A stretch of DNA of 64,000 nucleotides from Pseudo-nitzschia pungens (taxonomy: Eukaryota > Bacillariophyta > Bacillariophyceae > Bacillariales > Bacillariaceae): contig CM074758.1 of NCBI GenBank assembly GCA_037355855.1, positions 9,583,001 to 9,647,000 on the forward strand, in the 5' to 3' direction. Position numbers and translations under genes: made by a program. The notes under the pieces are model-generated. The model made no database searches. It saw nothing but the letters and a program-made list of their open reading frames with translations, and was not told the DNA's origin. Each line of letters begins with the position of its first letter. Positions within the stretch are counted from its first letter, which is position 1. Shown piece after piece: positions 42,430 to 53,257 of this stretch.

Positions 42430-43077
42430 CCCGTCGAAAACTATAATGAATCACGTTTACCATAATGAATCACGTCGAGTGACAGCATCTTTGCTTTTTG
42501 CAATATCTCCTTGCATACACCACCTCTGTTCAAAGTAAAGACATCGTCTGTTAGCTAACACTCTACTCTACAATGCTCTATATTCACTTTTAAACAACTT
42601 TGCTTATTCTTCCCTTAGTAAGCTCTCGAATACAGAAATTGGGCCGAAAATTATGTGTTTTCGAGTGACAGCATCGAGACGGCATAGTTTTTCGGCTTGC
42701 GCGCATAGCAAAAAACAGAACTCATTTTCGGTTCGAGAATTCTTTTTTTTGGTTTCGTTTCGAATTCCTTTTTTTTTCGTTCAACATGCTGTCACTCGAT
42801 TGTATGGTCGCGTGTAGAAAATGTACCAGTGTCTACATTAACCATGATGGATCAATTTTTGGCAATTTTTCGAAAAAACCACTAACTACAGGGGGCCAAA
42901 GCTATGGATGTAAGTCACTGATTTCAACAGGAGTTGTTGCAAACAGTCGGTTTATAGTGTTTACGAATAGGTTGTAACTTTCGTTGAGGAGGTTTCCGTT
43001 ACTGGGAGGAGGTATTTGGTCAGATAGTGAGGCAACAATCTGTCACTCCGACGTGATTCATTTTAGTTTTTCACGGG
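42430..43077 (-). mobile_element. 648-bp non-autonomous TIR element, copy 2 (inverted)
   Basis: Reverse-complement copy of 38052-38721, again bounded by TA (42428-42429 and 43078-43079). It differs by small indels, including one instead of two copies of the internal TGCGCGCAAGCCG repeat. Confidence 0.8.
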
Positions 43078-43524
43078 TACCGTATTACGAAAGAAACTTC
43101 TTAGGGAACGAACGGGTAACTGAGGGAAAAAAAAATAAATAAACAAACGACGACAAGAAAAATGCCGCAACACAAGACCATCACACACATCCAAACGCTG
43201 CAACAACCACAACAAGTACAGCAAATAAAACAACCATCATCCTAAACAAAACACTCCCCTTTCTCTCCAGCAAGCAACAAACATCCAACAAAGAAGAGAG
43301 AAATAGACAAAAGAAAACAAGCAAACAACAAGCAACGAAACGCCGAAACGCCGCAACACTGCAACAAAACGTCGAACCAAATCAACGAAAGAAACGCCTG
43401 AAACGTCGAAGCAAAGGTGTCCTCTTTATTGCTGCTGTTGTTGTACTGCCGTCAAAACGCCGAAACGCTGCAACAACAACGCCAAAACGCCAAATCACTG
43501 AAAAAACAGGATCAACGCTCCTGC
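43078..43524. other. Short intergenic region left of the copia insertion
   Basis: A/C-rich sequence with many AACGCCGAAACGC and CAACAA units. It ends in CCTGC (43520-43524), the left target duplication of the copia complex. Confidence 0.5.
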
Positions 43525-43892
43525 TGTTAAATTGTAACCAAAATCGGTTTCGTTTGACAAACCCTTAACCCTACATACATTACATATGAACGCTCAAACA
43601 CTGCGCGAAAAGAAAACAAAATAATTTTCTACTGGGTTTACAGTACAAGAAAACAAGCAGCAGCAGCAACCACTCAGTAGAATTAACAAGACAGCAACGT
43701 CGAATTCCCGACAAGGTTGTTGTCCTCACATCTTTAGTTTAACTCTGATTTGAATACCTTGATACTTACATCCTGCTCACTCAGCAGCTCCTTGTAGAAC
43801 TACAAGCCTAAGATCTAACTGACTGAGCCCAGAAGTGGTAGTTAGAATAGATCTGGTCGATTCGTTTGATCGGCCGTAGTGGTGAATCCGAG
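43525..43892 (+). repeat. Truncated LTR (first 368 bp)
   Basis: Identical to the neighbouring full 5' LTR except for a 3-base GAA difference near 43594; it breaks off after GTGGTGAATCCGAG, directly joined to the next TGTTAAATTG. Confidence 0.85.
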
Positions 43893-44373
43893 TGTTAAAT
43901 TGTAACCAAAATCGGTTTCGTTTGACAAACCCTTAACCCTACATACATTACATATGAAGAACGCTCAAACACTGCGCGAAAAGAAAACAAAATAATTTTC
44001 TACTGGGTTTACAGTACAAGAAAACAAGCAGCAGCAGCAACCACTCAGTAGAATTAACAAGACAGCAACGTCGAATTCCCGACAAGGTTGTTGTCCTCAC
44101 ATCTTTAGTTTAACTCTGATTTGAATACCTTGATACTTACATCCTGCTCACTCAGCAGCTCCTTGTAGAACTACAAGCCTAAGATCTAACTGACTGAGCC
44201 CAGAAGTGGTAGTTAGAATAGATCTGGTCGATTCGTTTGATCGGCCGTAGTGGTGAATCCGAGACTATCGATAGAACAGACCGGCACCTCAACCGGTTTG
44301 CTTGCTCTTGCTGTATCTCCAAGCTTGCCTTAGGACCTATCAGCTTAAACCCAGTTTCAGCTACATTTTAACA
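43893..44373 (+). repeat. 5' LTR of the copia element
   Basis: 481 bases from TGTTAAATTG to CATTTTAACA, with the 7-base inverted ends TGTTAAA/TTTAACA. Confidence 0.9.
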
Positions 44374-45213
44374 GATTAACAGTCGCAAGCTTATTTAAGC
44401 TTGCAAAGCTGGAGATCTACAAGCCAAACAAGATAACAAGGAACAACAACGACGACGACGACGACGAAGGACAAAATCGGCGCCGCTCTCCGTTTTAATT
44501 CTACACTGGAACACCAAGCTCCCCGTTGCAAGGCCGTTCCAGGTATTGTTATTCTCCTTGTTATTCCGGATAATACGGTACAAACGGCGTCTCCAAATTC
44601 CAAGAATTGACGGAGAAAGAATTTTTCAAAATTCTGCTGCTGCTGCACTTATTTCTCCAGTCACGACGAGACGCAAAGTACAACATATAACCTCCCACTG
44701 ATAGATCTGTATTCTCCGAATACAGCTGTATCTATCTCTTGTATCCACCAGGCAAATATATCCCTGTTTCTTTGCCCGGATACACCTCCTCGGATTTGTC
44801 CACACCACACGAACGGTGTTTTCGAACGGCAAGAACGGCGTTTTCGAACAACAACGGCGACGGCGCTTTCGAACGGCAAAGCGCTCAGCAATACGCTCAG
44901 CAACTACATAAAACGCTCAGCAACTGCTTTTTTAACCGCGTTTTCGAACGACAACAGCGCACGGTGTTTTAACGGTGTTTTCGAACGACAACGGCGTTTC
45001 GAACAACAACGGCGACGGCGCTTTCGAACGACAAAGCGCTCAGCAATATTTAACCTCCACTGAGTTCACGAATACAGCTGCAATAACAACTGTATCCCTC
45101 CAGGCATATTATCTTCCTATTCTTGGATCTTATTCTATCCCTGGATCTTATCCTATCTCCGGATACTGGATCCTATACGAATTTCGGATACCTATACGAA
45201 TTTCGGATATTCT
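44374..45213 (+). other. 5' leader of the copia element
   Basis: Untranslated internal region between LTR and gag-pol. A unit resembling CGGCGCTTTCGAACGGCAAAGCGCTCAGCAA recurs at about 44864 and 45015, with shorter GGCGTTTTCGAACGACAACG units between. I could not assign the primer-binding site. Confidence 0.55.
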
Positions 45214-48200
45214 ATGCCATACCAAACACGACAACGAGCTCCTTTCCCTGCCACCAACGAAGACACCTACCGTACCTTCCAATCTATTCAAACTGCAGCT
45301 CGCACCCGATTCAACACGAACACGATGTCCGACGATCATGCAAGCACGAACACCACCGAGGCGAATGACGCATCCACAGATGACGGTGATTCCTTCTTCC
45401 CTTCGTTTGATTCCCATGTTGCACATATCCTTCGCAACTTCCTTAACATTCACACAGAGGATGGGGATATCATCTGTGATGCACTCCGCTATGTTGGCTA
45501 CACCACCTGGGGTGAATTTTGGTTCTTATCCCATGACCTCATCTCCTGTCTCCAATATGAAGACCACGGCCGTCTCGTACCCATTTCCCCTGGTCATACC
45601 CTACGGCTTCGCCCCATTGCTGCATACATGAACCACATTAAAACCACTGTCGGCTTACGAGAATCACTGGACTTCGCCAACTATAACTCCAATGATTTCC
45701 TTGAATTCCGAGCTACTTACCACGCCCCATCACTTTCACCACCTGCTCCACCTCATCAGATGCCCCCACCCCACGAACGCACACAGCCCACCTCCTCTTC
45801 CCGCTTTGTCAAAACCGATGAACAACTCAAATACGAGAACTGGATCAAACGATCCCATGATGTCACTGTTTTTGATGTTCTCAAGAATGACACTCGGTTT
45901 GAAACCTGGCTCACGGGATTTCGTGCTCAACTTGCTGCATATGATTTTGATGTTGATCAATTCCTTGACCCTGACTGGAATACCTCCAATCTTGACGGCT
46001 ACCATCACAAACTCTTTCAGAAACAATGCACCTTTTTCTGGGTTCTTGTCCTCCGCGTCCTCAAATCTGATCTCTCCCTCTCCTGTGTACAAACACACCC
46101 ACCCACCATGGACGGGCGAGCTGCCTATTTTGAGTACATCAAACTCCGTGCATCGACCTTCACTCAAGAGTTTGACATTGCCAAACAGACCCAAACCCTT
46201 CAATCCCTCAACCTTGCCTCCTGGAAGGAATCCACTGTCAAATTTCTTACACACTGGTTTGATCAATATGACCTCTTATGCAAGATGACAGCCCCCAAGT
46301 CCCCCATGCAATATCACATGCTTCGGACCCTCCTTCTCAATGCCTGTGCATATGACGCTCATCTCAGTGACCAGTTTTCCAAAGTGCCTCTTCCTTCAAC
46401 TAGTGACCTTTCCCAAGGCAATGACACTGTCCACATCCTTAAACTCAAAACAACTCTATTGGCTGAAGCCACAAGACTGGACTCTCGTGCAACACTCACT
46501 CTGCCCACTTCTCGGAGCACCATTCGCGCCAACCTCCACGAAGCCTTTTCTTTCCTTGACGCCTCTGAGTTGACTGACGACTTCATGGATGATGTCCAAA
46601 CCTATGCTGCTTTCCGTGCCTCTCAGCCACGTAAACCTGACCCCAGCACACGCCTTCCTGAATCTTTCTGGAAAAGTCTCACACCTGAGGGCATGACCCT
46701 TTGGAGAAAAATGAATCCTGTGGATAAACGCAAATTCATTGCTGTTCTCAATCCCACAAAATTTCCTGACCTTCATTCCTTTTCCAACCCAACTCCTAAA
46801 CCTGTTGGCCGCAAAGCATATGCCACTGACCTTCTCCCTGGCCCCTACACTACACCTGCATCCCTACCGGCTTCTACCACCATTTATGACCCTTCAGATT
46901 TTGATGATATTGCCAATGATACCTCCGATGCTTTGGTCACACAATGGATTGCTCGCCAACACGGCTCCACTCCTACCGGCTCCTTCCAAGAACTTTCCAA
47001 ACGCCAAGCCACCACCAATCCCTCACGGCAATCTCAACCCAGCAAGCCCTCCGGACGCACCCCACTCCCACTTGCATCTTCCATGTCCCCTGGGCATCCC
47101 GCCCGCCTTCTCGCTGACAACAAACCCAAACTACCCACTCAACTTGTTGCTCGCATGGCTGATGGTTCCAGTTCTGTTGTTGCTCGGTTCGATGACCCCA
47201 TTGCTTGTCAGTCCGTCACCCATCTCCTCCAACAACATACCAGCCCCCACAACTGGTCAGCCTGTCAACACCACACTTATTGCTGCAGCCAGGGTCGTTT
47301 CTCCACTCCCAATCTTGCCATGATCGATCGTGGTGCCAATGGCTGTATCATTGGGCGCGATGCTACCCTTATTTCTGTCGATGTCCCAAAACGGTTTGTG
47401 CATGTCACTGGCATCAACAATCATCAGCTGCAGAACATTCCAATTGCTACTGCTGGTGCTTATTGCCACTCCAACCGTGGTCCTGTCATTCTGATTTTTC
47501 ATGAATGTGCCTACACTGGGAAACACGACTCTATCATCTCCTCTGCTCAATTGGAAGCCCACCACCTCACCGTTGATGACAAATCCCTCAAATCTGGTGG
47601 CAAACAAATCATCTCCACTCCTGATGGCTTTGTCTTTCCCCTCTCCATTCAACATGGGCTCCCATATCTGCGCATGCGTAAATTCACACCAGCCGAATAT
47701 GATTCCCTGCCCCATGTGATCATGACCTCTGACCAATTCTGGGATCCCACCCTCCTTGATCAAGACTACCATGCCAGTGATCCCTCATTTGTGGCATTAT
47801 ACCCTGACACTCTCACCGACCTTCCTCACCCTGACATCGATCTACAGGGCAATCCTCGCAATCTCAACCCCAGGCACCCTGATTCCTCCACACAGTTTCA
47901 CACCACCCTCCTAAATCCTGGTTCCTGTGTCCACTTCCACGAGTTTGTCACCGTCCCTAGCATTGACAATCCTGGCCCTTCTGTCTCTGCCTCTGCCTCT
48001 GCCGCTGGTTCGTTTTGGCTTCACCATGCTGACTACTTCCACAGTGAACTACTTGCTCGCTGTGCATTCACTGCTCTCCAATCCCATCTCGAGCCTTCTG
48101 CCGATGACGTCTCTTACTCTGATGACACCCTCCATGCCACCAATCGGCCACGCACGTCTGTTGCCACCTCTCATGACTTTGCAGCCCTGAAACCTTTCTT

Positions 48201-51200
48201 TGCTTGGATTCCCATTGACAGAATCCTTGCCACGTTCCAGAATTCCACTCAGTATGGTTCCATGCCAACCAGCCCTGATGGCAACCTCTTCAAGCGATAC
48301 AAGGCTCCCCAGCCTGCAATGAATGTGCGCCCATTCCATGATGATGTCCTCTCCGACGCTATCTATTGTGACACCCCCTCCATCGATGGCGGTTCCAAAA
48401 TGGCTCAACTCTTCTTTGGTCGACTCTCCCACATCATCCATGTCGAACCCATGAAGACCACTGGTGATTTTCTCTCCTGCTTCCAAAATTTCGTTCGCAC
48501 CTGGGGACGTCCACTTCGCCTGCTGTGTGACTCTGGAAAATATCAGGCCAGCAACCGTGTCCTTGATTACCTTCGCCTTCTTTGGATTCGGCTTTGGCAA
48601 TCTGAACCTTACTATCAACATCAAAACAAGTTTGAGCGACGTTATCAGACCTTTCTCCGCGCTGTCAATCGTGTCATGGACCAGACTGGCACCCCCCCTC
48701 ACCTATGGTTTCACTGCATGCAATATCTTGCTGGCTTACTCAACCATATCTCTGACCCCACTCTCCATGATCGTCAACCCATCTTTGTTGCCACTGGCAC
48801 CCTTGGTGACATCTCTGCCTATACCGCCTTCTTCTGGTTCGAGCCTGTCTACTTCAAAGTGGATGACTCTCCCTTTGGATCCCCCACTGAACGCTTTGGG
48901 CACTTTGTTGGCCTCGCTGATCACGTCGGCCATGCCATGACATTCAACATTTGGGTTCCCGCCACCAACAAGATTGTCCCACGAAGCAATGTCCGTACAG
49001 CTTTGGATGCATCCAACCGCAATCAACGTGCTGGCACTTTCACTGATGATGCCTTCATCGCCTGGCGTCAACACCTCAATTCCTCTGACATCCCCATTGC
49101 CTCTGGTGCCACTCCCTCTCGCCTCACATCTGTTCCTCTTCCCGCCTCCCCTGCTTCCACACCTGCCTATCGTGCCTCTGACACCTATACCCAGATTGAT
49201 GGAAAATGGCAACTTGTTCCACTCAAGCACAACTATGGGGAGATGGATGATGTACCTTTTCGTCAGGTTGTTTACTCCAAAGACAAGACAGGTACTCCAC
49301 AGCTTGAATCTGATTTCGGTGATCCTGAACTTGCTTATCTAGACACAAGCGTTTCTCCGGATGATCCAAGCCTTGATTATATTCCTGACACCGGTCCATC
49401 AAAAGTAGTTCTACTTGACCATGATGGCAACCCTGTATGCAACCAACATGGGGAGCTACAAACAATTGATGCCATTCCTCCCGATGATCTCATCGGACGC
49501 TCGTTCCTCATCTCCAACCCAGATGGTACCAGAACACGAACCACTGTTGTCAGCATTCTTGACAAGCTCCAAACGAATCCTGACCTCATCAAGTTCAAAT
49601 GCAACCATGACAATGACACTGTTGATGACGTCATTGCATACAATGACATCATGAATCACATCCATCGTGACGAAACTCAAGAAGATGGCCCATTGTGGGC
49701 ATTCAGACGCATTCTTGGACACCAAGGTCCATTGACTCATCGCCATCCCGACTACAAGGGAAGCCTTTACAATCTATGGGTGGAATGGGAAAACATGGAA
49801 CGTACTTTTGAACCACTCAACATAATGGCAGCTGATGACCCTGTCACTGTGGCACAATATGCCAAGGAACACAACCTCTTACAAACCAGAGGCTGGAAAA
49901 GACTTCGGCGCATTGTCAAACTGGCCAAACGTACCAAACAGTTGGAGCGCCTCACCAAACAAGCCAAACTCAAATCCTTCAACACCAGTCCCAAATACCA
50001 ATACGGCTTCCAAGTTCCCAACAATCATGAAGAAGCTGTACAACTGGACACCAAGAATGGCAACACCAAATGGCAAGATGCCATCAAGCTTGAAATGCAA
50101 CAACTTCACGACTACGAGACCTTTATTGACAACGGACCTTTTGCAGCATCCAACATTCCTTCTGGGTATCAACAAATCAAGGTCCACATGATCTTTGCCG
50201 TCAAACATGATGGACGTCATAAGGCAAGACTTGTAGCAAATGGCAATCTCACAGATGTGCCACTTGACAGCGTGTATGCTGGAGTGGTGTCACTACGAGG
50301 CCTCCGCATGTGCCTGTTTGCAGCTGAACTCAACTCCCTTGACGCATGGGGCACAGACATTGGTAATGCCTACTTAGAAGCCCTCACTTCTGAAAAGGTC
50401 TGCATCAAAGCAGGTCCAGAGTTTGGTCCTCTCAAAGGTCACATGCTGCTTATCCACAAAGCCCTTTATGGTCTACGCTCATCTGGGAAATGCTTTGGTG
50501 ACCTTCTCGCTGCATGTCTCATTGAACAAGGTTTTGAACGGTCCAAGAATGAAGCTGAAATCTTCATGCGTCCTGGCGTTAACAAACATGGGGAGCCTGT
50601 TTATGAATATGTTGCAACCTATGTTGATGACCTTTGTGTGTGCATGTCAGACCCAAATCAATTTCTTGAAGTCCTCCAAGCTGAACCCTACAACTTCAAA
50701 CTCAAAGGTTCAGGACCTATGCAATTTCACCTTGGATGTGGTTTCACAAAGGACAAACATGGGATTCTTTGCATGGATCCATCCAAATTCATCTCCAAAC
50801 TTGAAACCTCCTATCAACAGATGTTTGGCTGCGCACCTAAAACAAGAGCACAGTCTCCACTTGAAGAAAATGACCATCCTGAACTTGACACATCTGACTT
50901 CCTTGATGAAGAAGACACCAAGAAGTACCAGAGCATGATTGGATCCCTCCAATGGCTTGTCACGATTGGGCGCTTTGATATTCAAACAGCTGTGATGACA
51001 ATGTCCAGTTTTAGAGCTCAACCAAGACAAGGTCACTTGGAGCGTGCAAAACGCATATACGGTTATGTAACAAAGTTCAAAGGATTCAAAATTCGCTTTC
51101 GCACCCAAGCTCCAGAACTCCCAGTTTCTGCCCCTGACAACAAGTCTCACGATTGGTCACTCAGTGTATATGGTGAATGCAAGGAAGAACTGCCAACTGA

Positions 51201-51726
51201 TGCACCAACACCACTTGGCAAACCTGTTGTCCTCAACCATTTCTATGATGCAAATCTCATGCATGACATCCTCTCTGGAAAAGCTGTCACTGGCATTCTG
51301 CATTTTGCAAACAAAACACCAATCATGTGGTTCTCCAAGAAACAATCCACTGTGGAGACTGCAACATTTGGTGCTGAATTTGTTGCAGCACGGACATGCA
51401 TTGAACAGATTGTAGATTTGCGCCAATCATTCCGATACATGGGTATCCCTGTAAAAGATACCTCATTTGGATGGGGAGACAATGAAAAGCAAGTACTCAG
51501 TGCTTCATTTCCTTATGCAAGACTCCATAAACGGCACAATATCCTCACATATCACTATGTTCGGGGCATGATTGCACGAGGCTTCATCAGCCTGCAACAC
51601 ATTTGTGGTAAGGACAACTGTGCTGACATCCTCACCAAACATTGGAGTCACAATTCTGTCTATTCCATGATTAAACCCATCTTCAACTATGAAGGCAACA
51701 CAGGTGATCTCTTTATTGAAGATTAA
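45214..51726 (+). CDS. Copia gag-pol polyprotein
   Basis: An uninterrupted 2170-residue frame. The gag part occupies about the first 500 residues. The aspartic protease site is seen as MIDRGANGCIIGRD with Asp705; the usual DSGA or DTGA is DRGA here. The integrase core has Asp1053 in IYCDTPSIDGG, Asp1106 in RLLCDSGKYQ and Glu1141 in NKFERRYQ, a D-D-34-E spacing. Reverse transcriptase includes VKHDGRHKARLVANGN, DAWGTDIGNAYLEA, HKALYGLRSSGKCF and the catalytic YVDD at 1803-1806. RNase H ends with TPIMWFSKKQSTVETATFGA and GKDNCADILTKHW. The order protease, integrase, RT, RNase H is copia type. No frame damage is visible. Start at the first ATG; a later in-frame ATG at 45325 is possible. Confidence 0.93.
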   Translation: MPYQTRQRAPFPATNEDTYRTFQSIQTAARTRFNTNTMSDDHASTNTTEANDASTDDGDSFFPSFDSHVAHILRNFLNIHTEDGDIICDALRYVGYTTWGEFWFLSHDLISCLQYEDHGRLVPISPGHTLRLRPIAAYMNHIKTTVGLRESLDFANYNSNDFLEFRATYHAPSLSPPAPPHQMPPPHERTQPTSSSRFVKTDEQLKYENWIKRSHDVTVFDVLKNDTRFETWLTGFRAQLAAYDFDVDQFLDPDWNTSNLDGYHHKLFQKQCTFFWVLVLRVLKSDLSLSCVQTHPPTMDGRAAYFEYIKLRASTFTQEFDIAKQTQTLQSLNLASWKESTVKFLTHWFDQYDLLCKMTAPKSPMQYHMLRTLLLNACAYDAHLSDQFSKVPLPSTSDLSQGNDTVHILKLKTTLLAEATRLDSRATLTLPTSRSTIRANLHEAFSFLDASELTDDFMDDVQTYAAFRASQPRKPDPSTRLPESFWKSLTPEGMTLWRKMNPVDKRKFIAVLNPTKFPDLHSFSNPTPKPVGRKAYATDLLPGPYTTPASLPASTTIYDPSDFDDIANDTSDALVTQWIARQHGSTPTGSFQELSKRQATTNPSRQSQPSKPSGRTPLPLASSMSPGHPARLLADNKPKLPTQLVARMADGSSSVVARFDDPIACQSVTHLLQQHTSPHNWSACQHHTYCCSQGRFSTPNLAMIDRGANGCIIGRDATLISVDVPKRFVHVTGINNHQLQNIPIATAGAYCHSNRGPVILIFHECAYTGKHDSIISSAQLEAHHLTVDDKSLKSGGKQIISTPDGFVFPLSIQHGLPYLRMRKFTPAEYDSLPHVIMTSDQFWDPTLLDQDYHASDPSFVALYPDTLTDLPHPDIDLQGNPRNLNPRHPDSSTQFHTTLLNPGSCVHFHEFVTVPSIDNPGPSVSASASAAGSFWLHHADYFHSELLARCAFTALQSHLEPSADDVSYSDDTLHATNRPRTSVATSHDFAALKPFFAWIPIDRILATFQNSTQYGSMPTSPDGNLFKRYKAPQPAMNVRPFHDDVLSDAIYCDTPSIDGGSKMAQLFFGRLSHIIHVEPMKTTGDFLSCFQNFVRTWGRPLRLLCDSGKYQASNRVLDYLRLLWIRLWQSEPYYQHQNKFERRYQTFLRAVNRVMDQTGTPPHLWFHCMQYLAGLLNHISDPTLHDRQPIFVATGTLGDISAYTAFFWFEPVYFKVDDSPFGSPTERFGHFVGLADHVGHAMTFNIWVPATNKIVPRSNVRTALDASNRNQRAGTFTDDAFIAWRQHLNSSDIPIASGATPSRLTSVPLPASPASTPAYRASDTYTQIDGKWQLVPLKHNYGEMDDVPFRQVVYSKDKTGTPQLESDFGDPELAYLDTSVSPDDPSLDYIPDTGPSKVVLLDHDGNPVCNQHGELQTIDAIPPDDLIGRSFLISNPDGTRTRTTVVSILDKLQTNPDLIKFKCNHDNDTVDDVIAYNDIMNHIHRDETQEDGPLWAFRRILGHQGPLTHRHPDYKGSLYNLWVEWENMERTFEPLNIMAADDPVTVAQYAKEHNLLQTRGWKRLRRIVKLAKRTKQLERLTKQAKLKSFNTSPKYQYGFQVPNNHEEAVQLDTKNGNTKWQDAIKLEMQQLHDYETFIDNGPFAASNIPSGYQQIKVHMIFAVKHDGRHKARLVANGNLTDVPLDSVYAGVVSLRGLRMCLFAAELNSLDAWGTDIGNAYLEALTSEKVCIKAGPEFGPLKGHMLLIHKALYGLRSSGKCFGDLLAACLIEQGFERSKNEAEIFMRPGVNKHGEPVYEYVATYVDDLCVCMSDPNQFLEVLQAEPYNFKLKGSGPMQFHLGCGFTKDKHGILCMDPSKFISKLETSYQQMFGCAPKTRAQSPLEENDHPELDTSDFLDEEDTKKYQSMIGSLQWLVTIGRFDIQTAVMTMSSFRAQPRQGHLERAKRIYGYVTKFKGFKIRFRTQAPELPVSAPDNKSHDWSLSVYGECKEELPTDAPTPLGKPVVLNHFYDANLMHDILSGKAVTGILHFANKTPIMWFSKKQSTVETATFGAEFVAARTCIEQIVDLRQSFRYMGIPVKDTSFGWGDNEKQVLSASFPYARLHKRHNILTYHYVRGMIARGFISLQHICGKDNCADILTKHWSHNSVYSMIKPIFNYEGNTGDLFIED

Positions 51727-51783
51727 GACATTACACCATGTTGGTAGCTTGAACATGGCAAAAATCAAGGAACAGATGGGGAG

Positions 51784-52271
51784 TGTTAAATTGTAACCAA
51801 AATCGGTTTTCGTTTGACAAACCCTTAACCCTACATACATTACATATGAACGATCAAACACTGCGCGAAAAGAAAACAAAATAATTTTCTACTGGGTTTA
51901 CAGTACAAGAAAACAAGCAGCAGCAGCAACCACTCAGTAGAATTAACAAGACAGCAACGTCGAATTCCCAACAAGGTTGTTGTCCTCACATCTTTAGTTT
52001 AACTCTGATTTGAATACCTTGATACTTACATCCTGCTCCTTCAGCAGCTTCCTGTAGAACTACAAGCCTAAGATCTAACTGACTGAGCCCATAAGAGGTA
52101 GTTAGAATAGATCTGGTTGATCTTGCTCGATCGGCCGTAGTGGTGAATTCGAGACTATCGATAGAACAGACCGGCACCTCAACCGGTTTGCACGCCTTTG
52201 CTCTTGCTGTATATCTCCAAGCTTGCCTTAGGACCTATCAGCTTAAACCCAGTTTCAGCTACATTTTAACA
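51784..52271 (+). repeat. 3' LTR of the copia element
   Basis: 488 bases, preceded by a purine tract (GATGGGGAG). It differs from the 5' LTR at many places, for example in the segments after ACATCCTGCTC and CTGGTTGATC, by roughly 4 percent. Confidence 0.88.
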
Positions 52272-52591
52272 TTAACAAGACAGCAACGTCGAATTCCCGA
52301 CAAGGTTGTTGTCCTCACATCTTTAGTTTAACTCTGATTTGAATACCTTGATACTTACATCCTGCTCACTCAGCAGCTCCTTGTAGAACTACAAGCCTAA
52401 GATCTAACTGACTGAGCCCAGAAGTGGTAGTTAGAATAGATCTGGTCGATTCGTTTGATCGGCCGTAGTGGTGAATCCGAGACTATCGATAGAACAGACC
52501 GGCACCTCAACCGGTTTGCTTGCTCTTGCTGTATCTCCAAGCTTGCCTTAGGACCTATCAGCTTAAACCCAGTTTCAGCTACATTTTAACA
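52272..52591 (+). repeat. Truncated LTR (last 320 bp)
   Basis: Starts at LTR position about 162 (TTAACAAGACAGCAACG) and agrees with the 5' LTR type, not with the adjacent diverged 3' LTR. Confidence 0.85.
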
Positions 52592-53257
52592 CCTGCTGGT
52601 GCTGCTGCTGCTGCTGCTGCTATCGATCGACGTTCCTGCTGCTGCTGCAACGGATTGACGTTCCTGCTGCAATCAGGGACAGCAGCAAAGTGTTGATATA
52701 CAGGGGACAGCAGCAAAGTGTCGATAATACATGGGACAGCAGCAGCAACACGTCGATAGCATACTACACCAGGGGACAGCAACGCATTGATATACTGCGA
52801 ACAACAACGCGTCGATAATACAGGGGACAGCAACGCATTGATATACTGCGAACAACAACGCGTCGATAATACAGGGGACAGCAGCAGCAACGCGTCGGCA
52901 ACGCATTGATATGCAGCAAGCGTCAATATACAGGGGGGGGGAGCAGCAAGCAGCAAGCAGCGAGCAGCAAATAACGTACAGGGGTTTCGCTGGGTTCGCC
53001 GCGCGGATTATGTACTACTGTGAAGAGATAAGATTACCCTAGCGCAGCCAGGATAGAATCCGCAGCTTCCAAGACCATGACGACAACAGCAGGTCGTGCA
53101 AAACAAAAACAACAACCAAATTCTTCAAACACTTTAACGTTGAACGTTCCGCAAACAATTAGTAGATGACGATTTGCATGTTTCTTACAAGTTACATAGT
53201 ACTAGTGTTGTGTGTATTTCGTGTTTCGTTTTCGTGTGTTTTCTCTCTCTTGTTTCG
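52592..53257. repeat. CAGCAG-rich minisatellite and intergenic DNA
   Basis: After a CTG/CAG run (52595-52660), a unit ACAGGGGACAGCAACGCATT continuing GATATACTGCGAACAACAACGCGTCGATAAT is repeated in tandem (about 52767-52877), with related degenerate copies on both sides to 52960. Apparent Cys/Ala/Val frames are artefacts. Nothing else was seen to 53257. Confidence 0.65.

Larger units (their letters stand above)
43525..52591 (+). mobile_element. Ty1/copia LTR retrotransposon complex with mosaic LTRs, flanked by CCTGC
   Basis: Order: partial LTR (43525-43892), full LTR (43893-44373), internal region with one gag-pol frame, full LTR (51784-52271), partial LTR (52272-52591). The outer borders begin TGTTAAATTG and end CATTTTAACA and are flanked by the same 5 bases, CCTGC, at 43520-43524 and 52592-52596. 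The two partial LTRs overlap by about 200 LTR positions, so this is not a simple insertion of one element into a single LTR. Confidence 0.88.

Noticed and set aside
52579..52956. Cys/Ala-rich minus frames over the CAG repeats
   Set aside because: Repeat artefacts; several frames are open at once.
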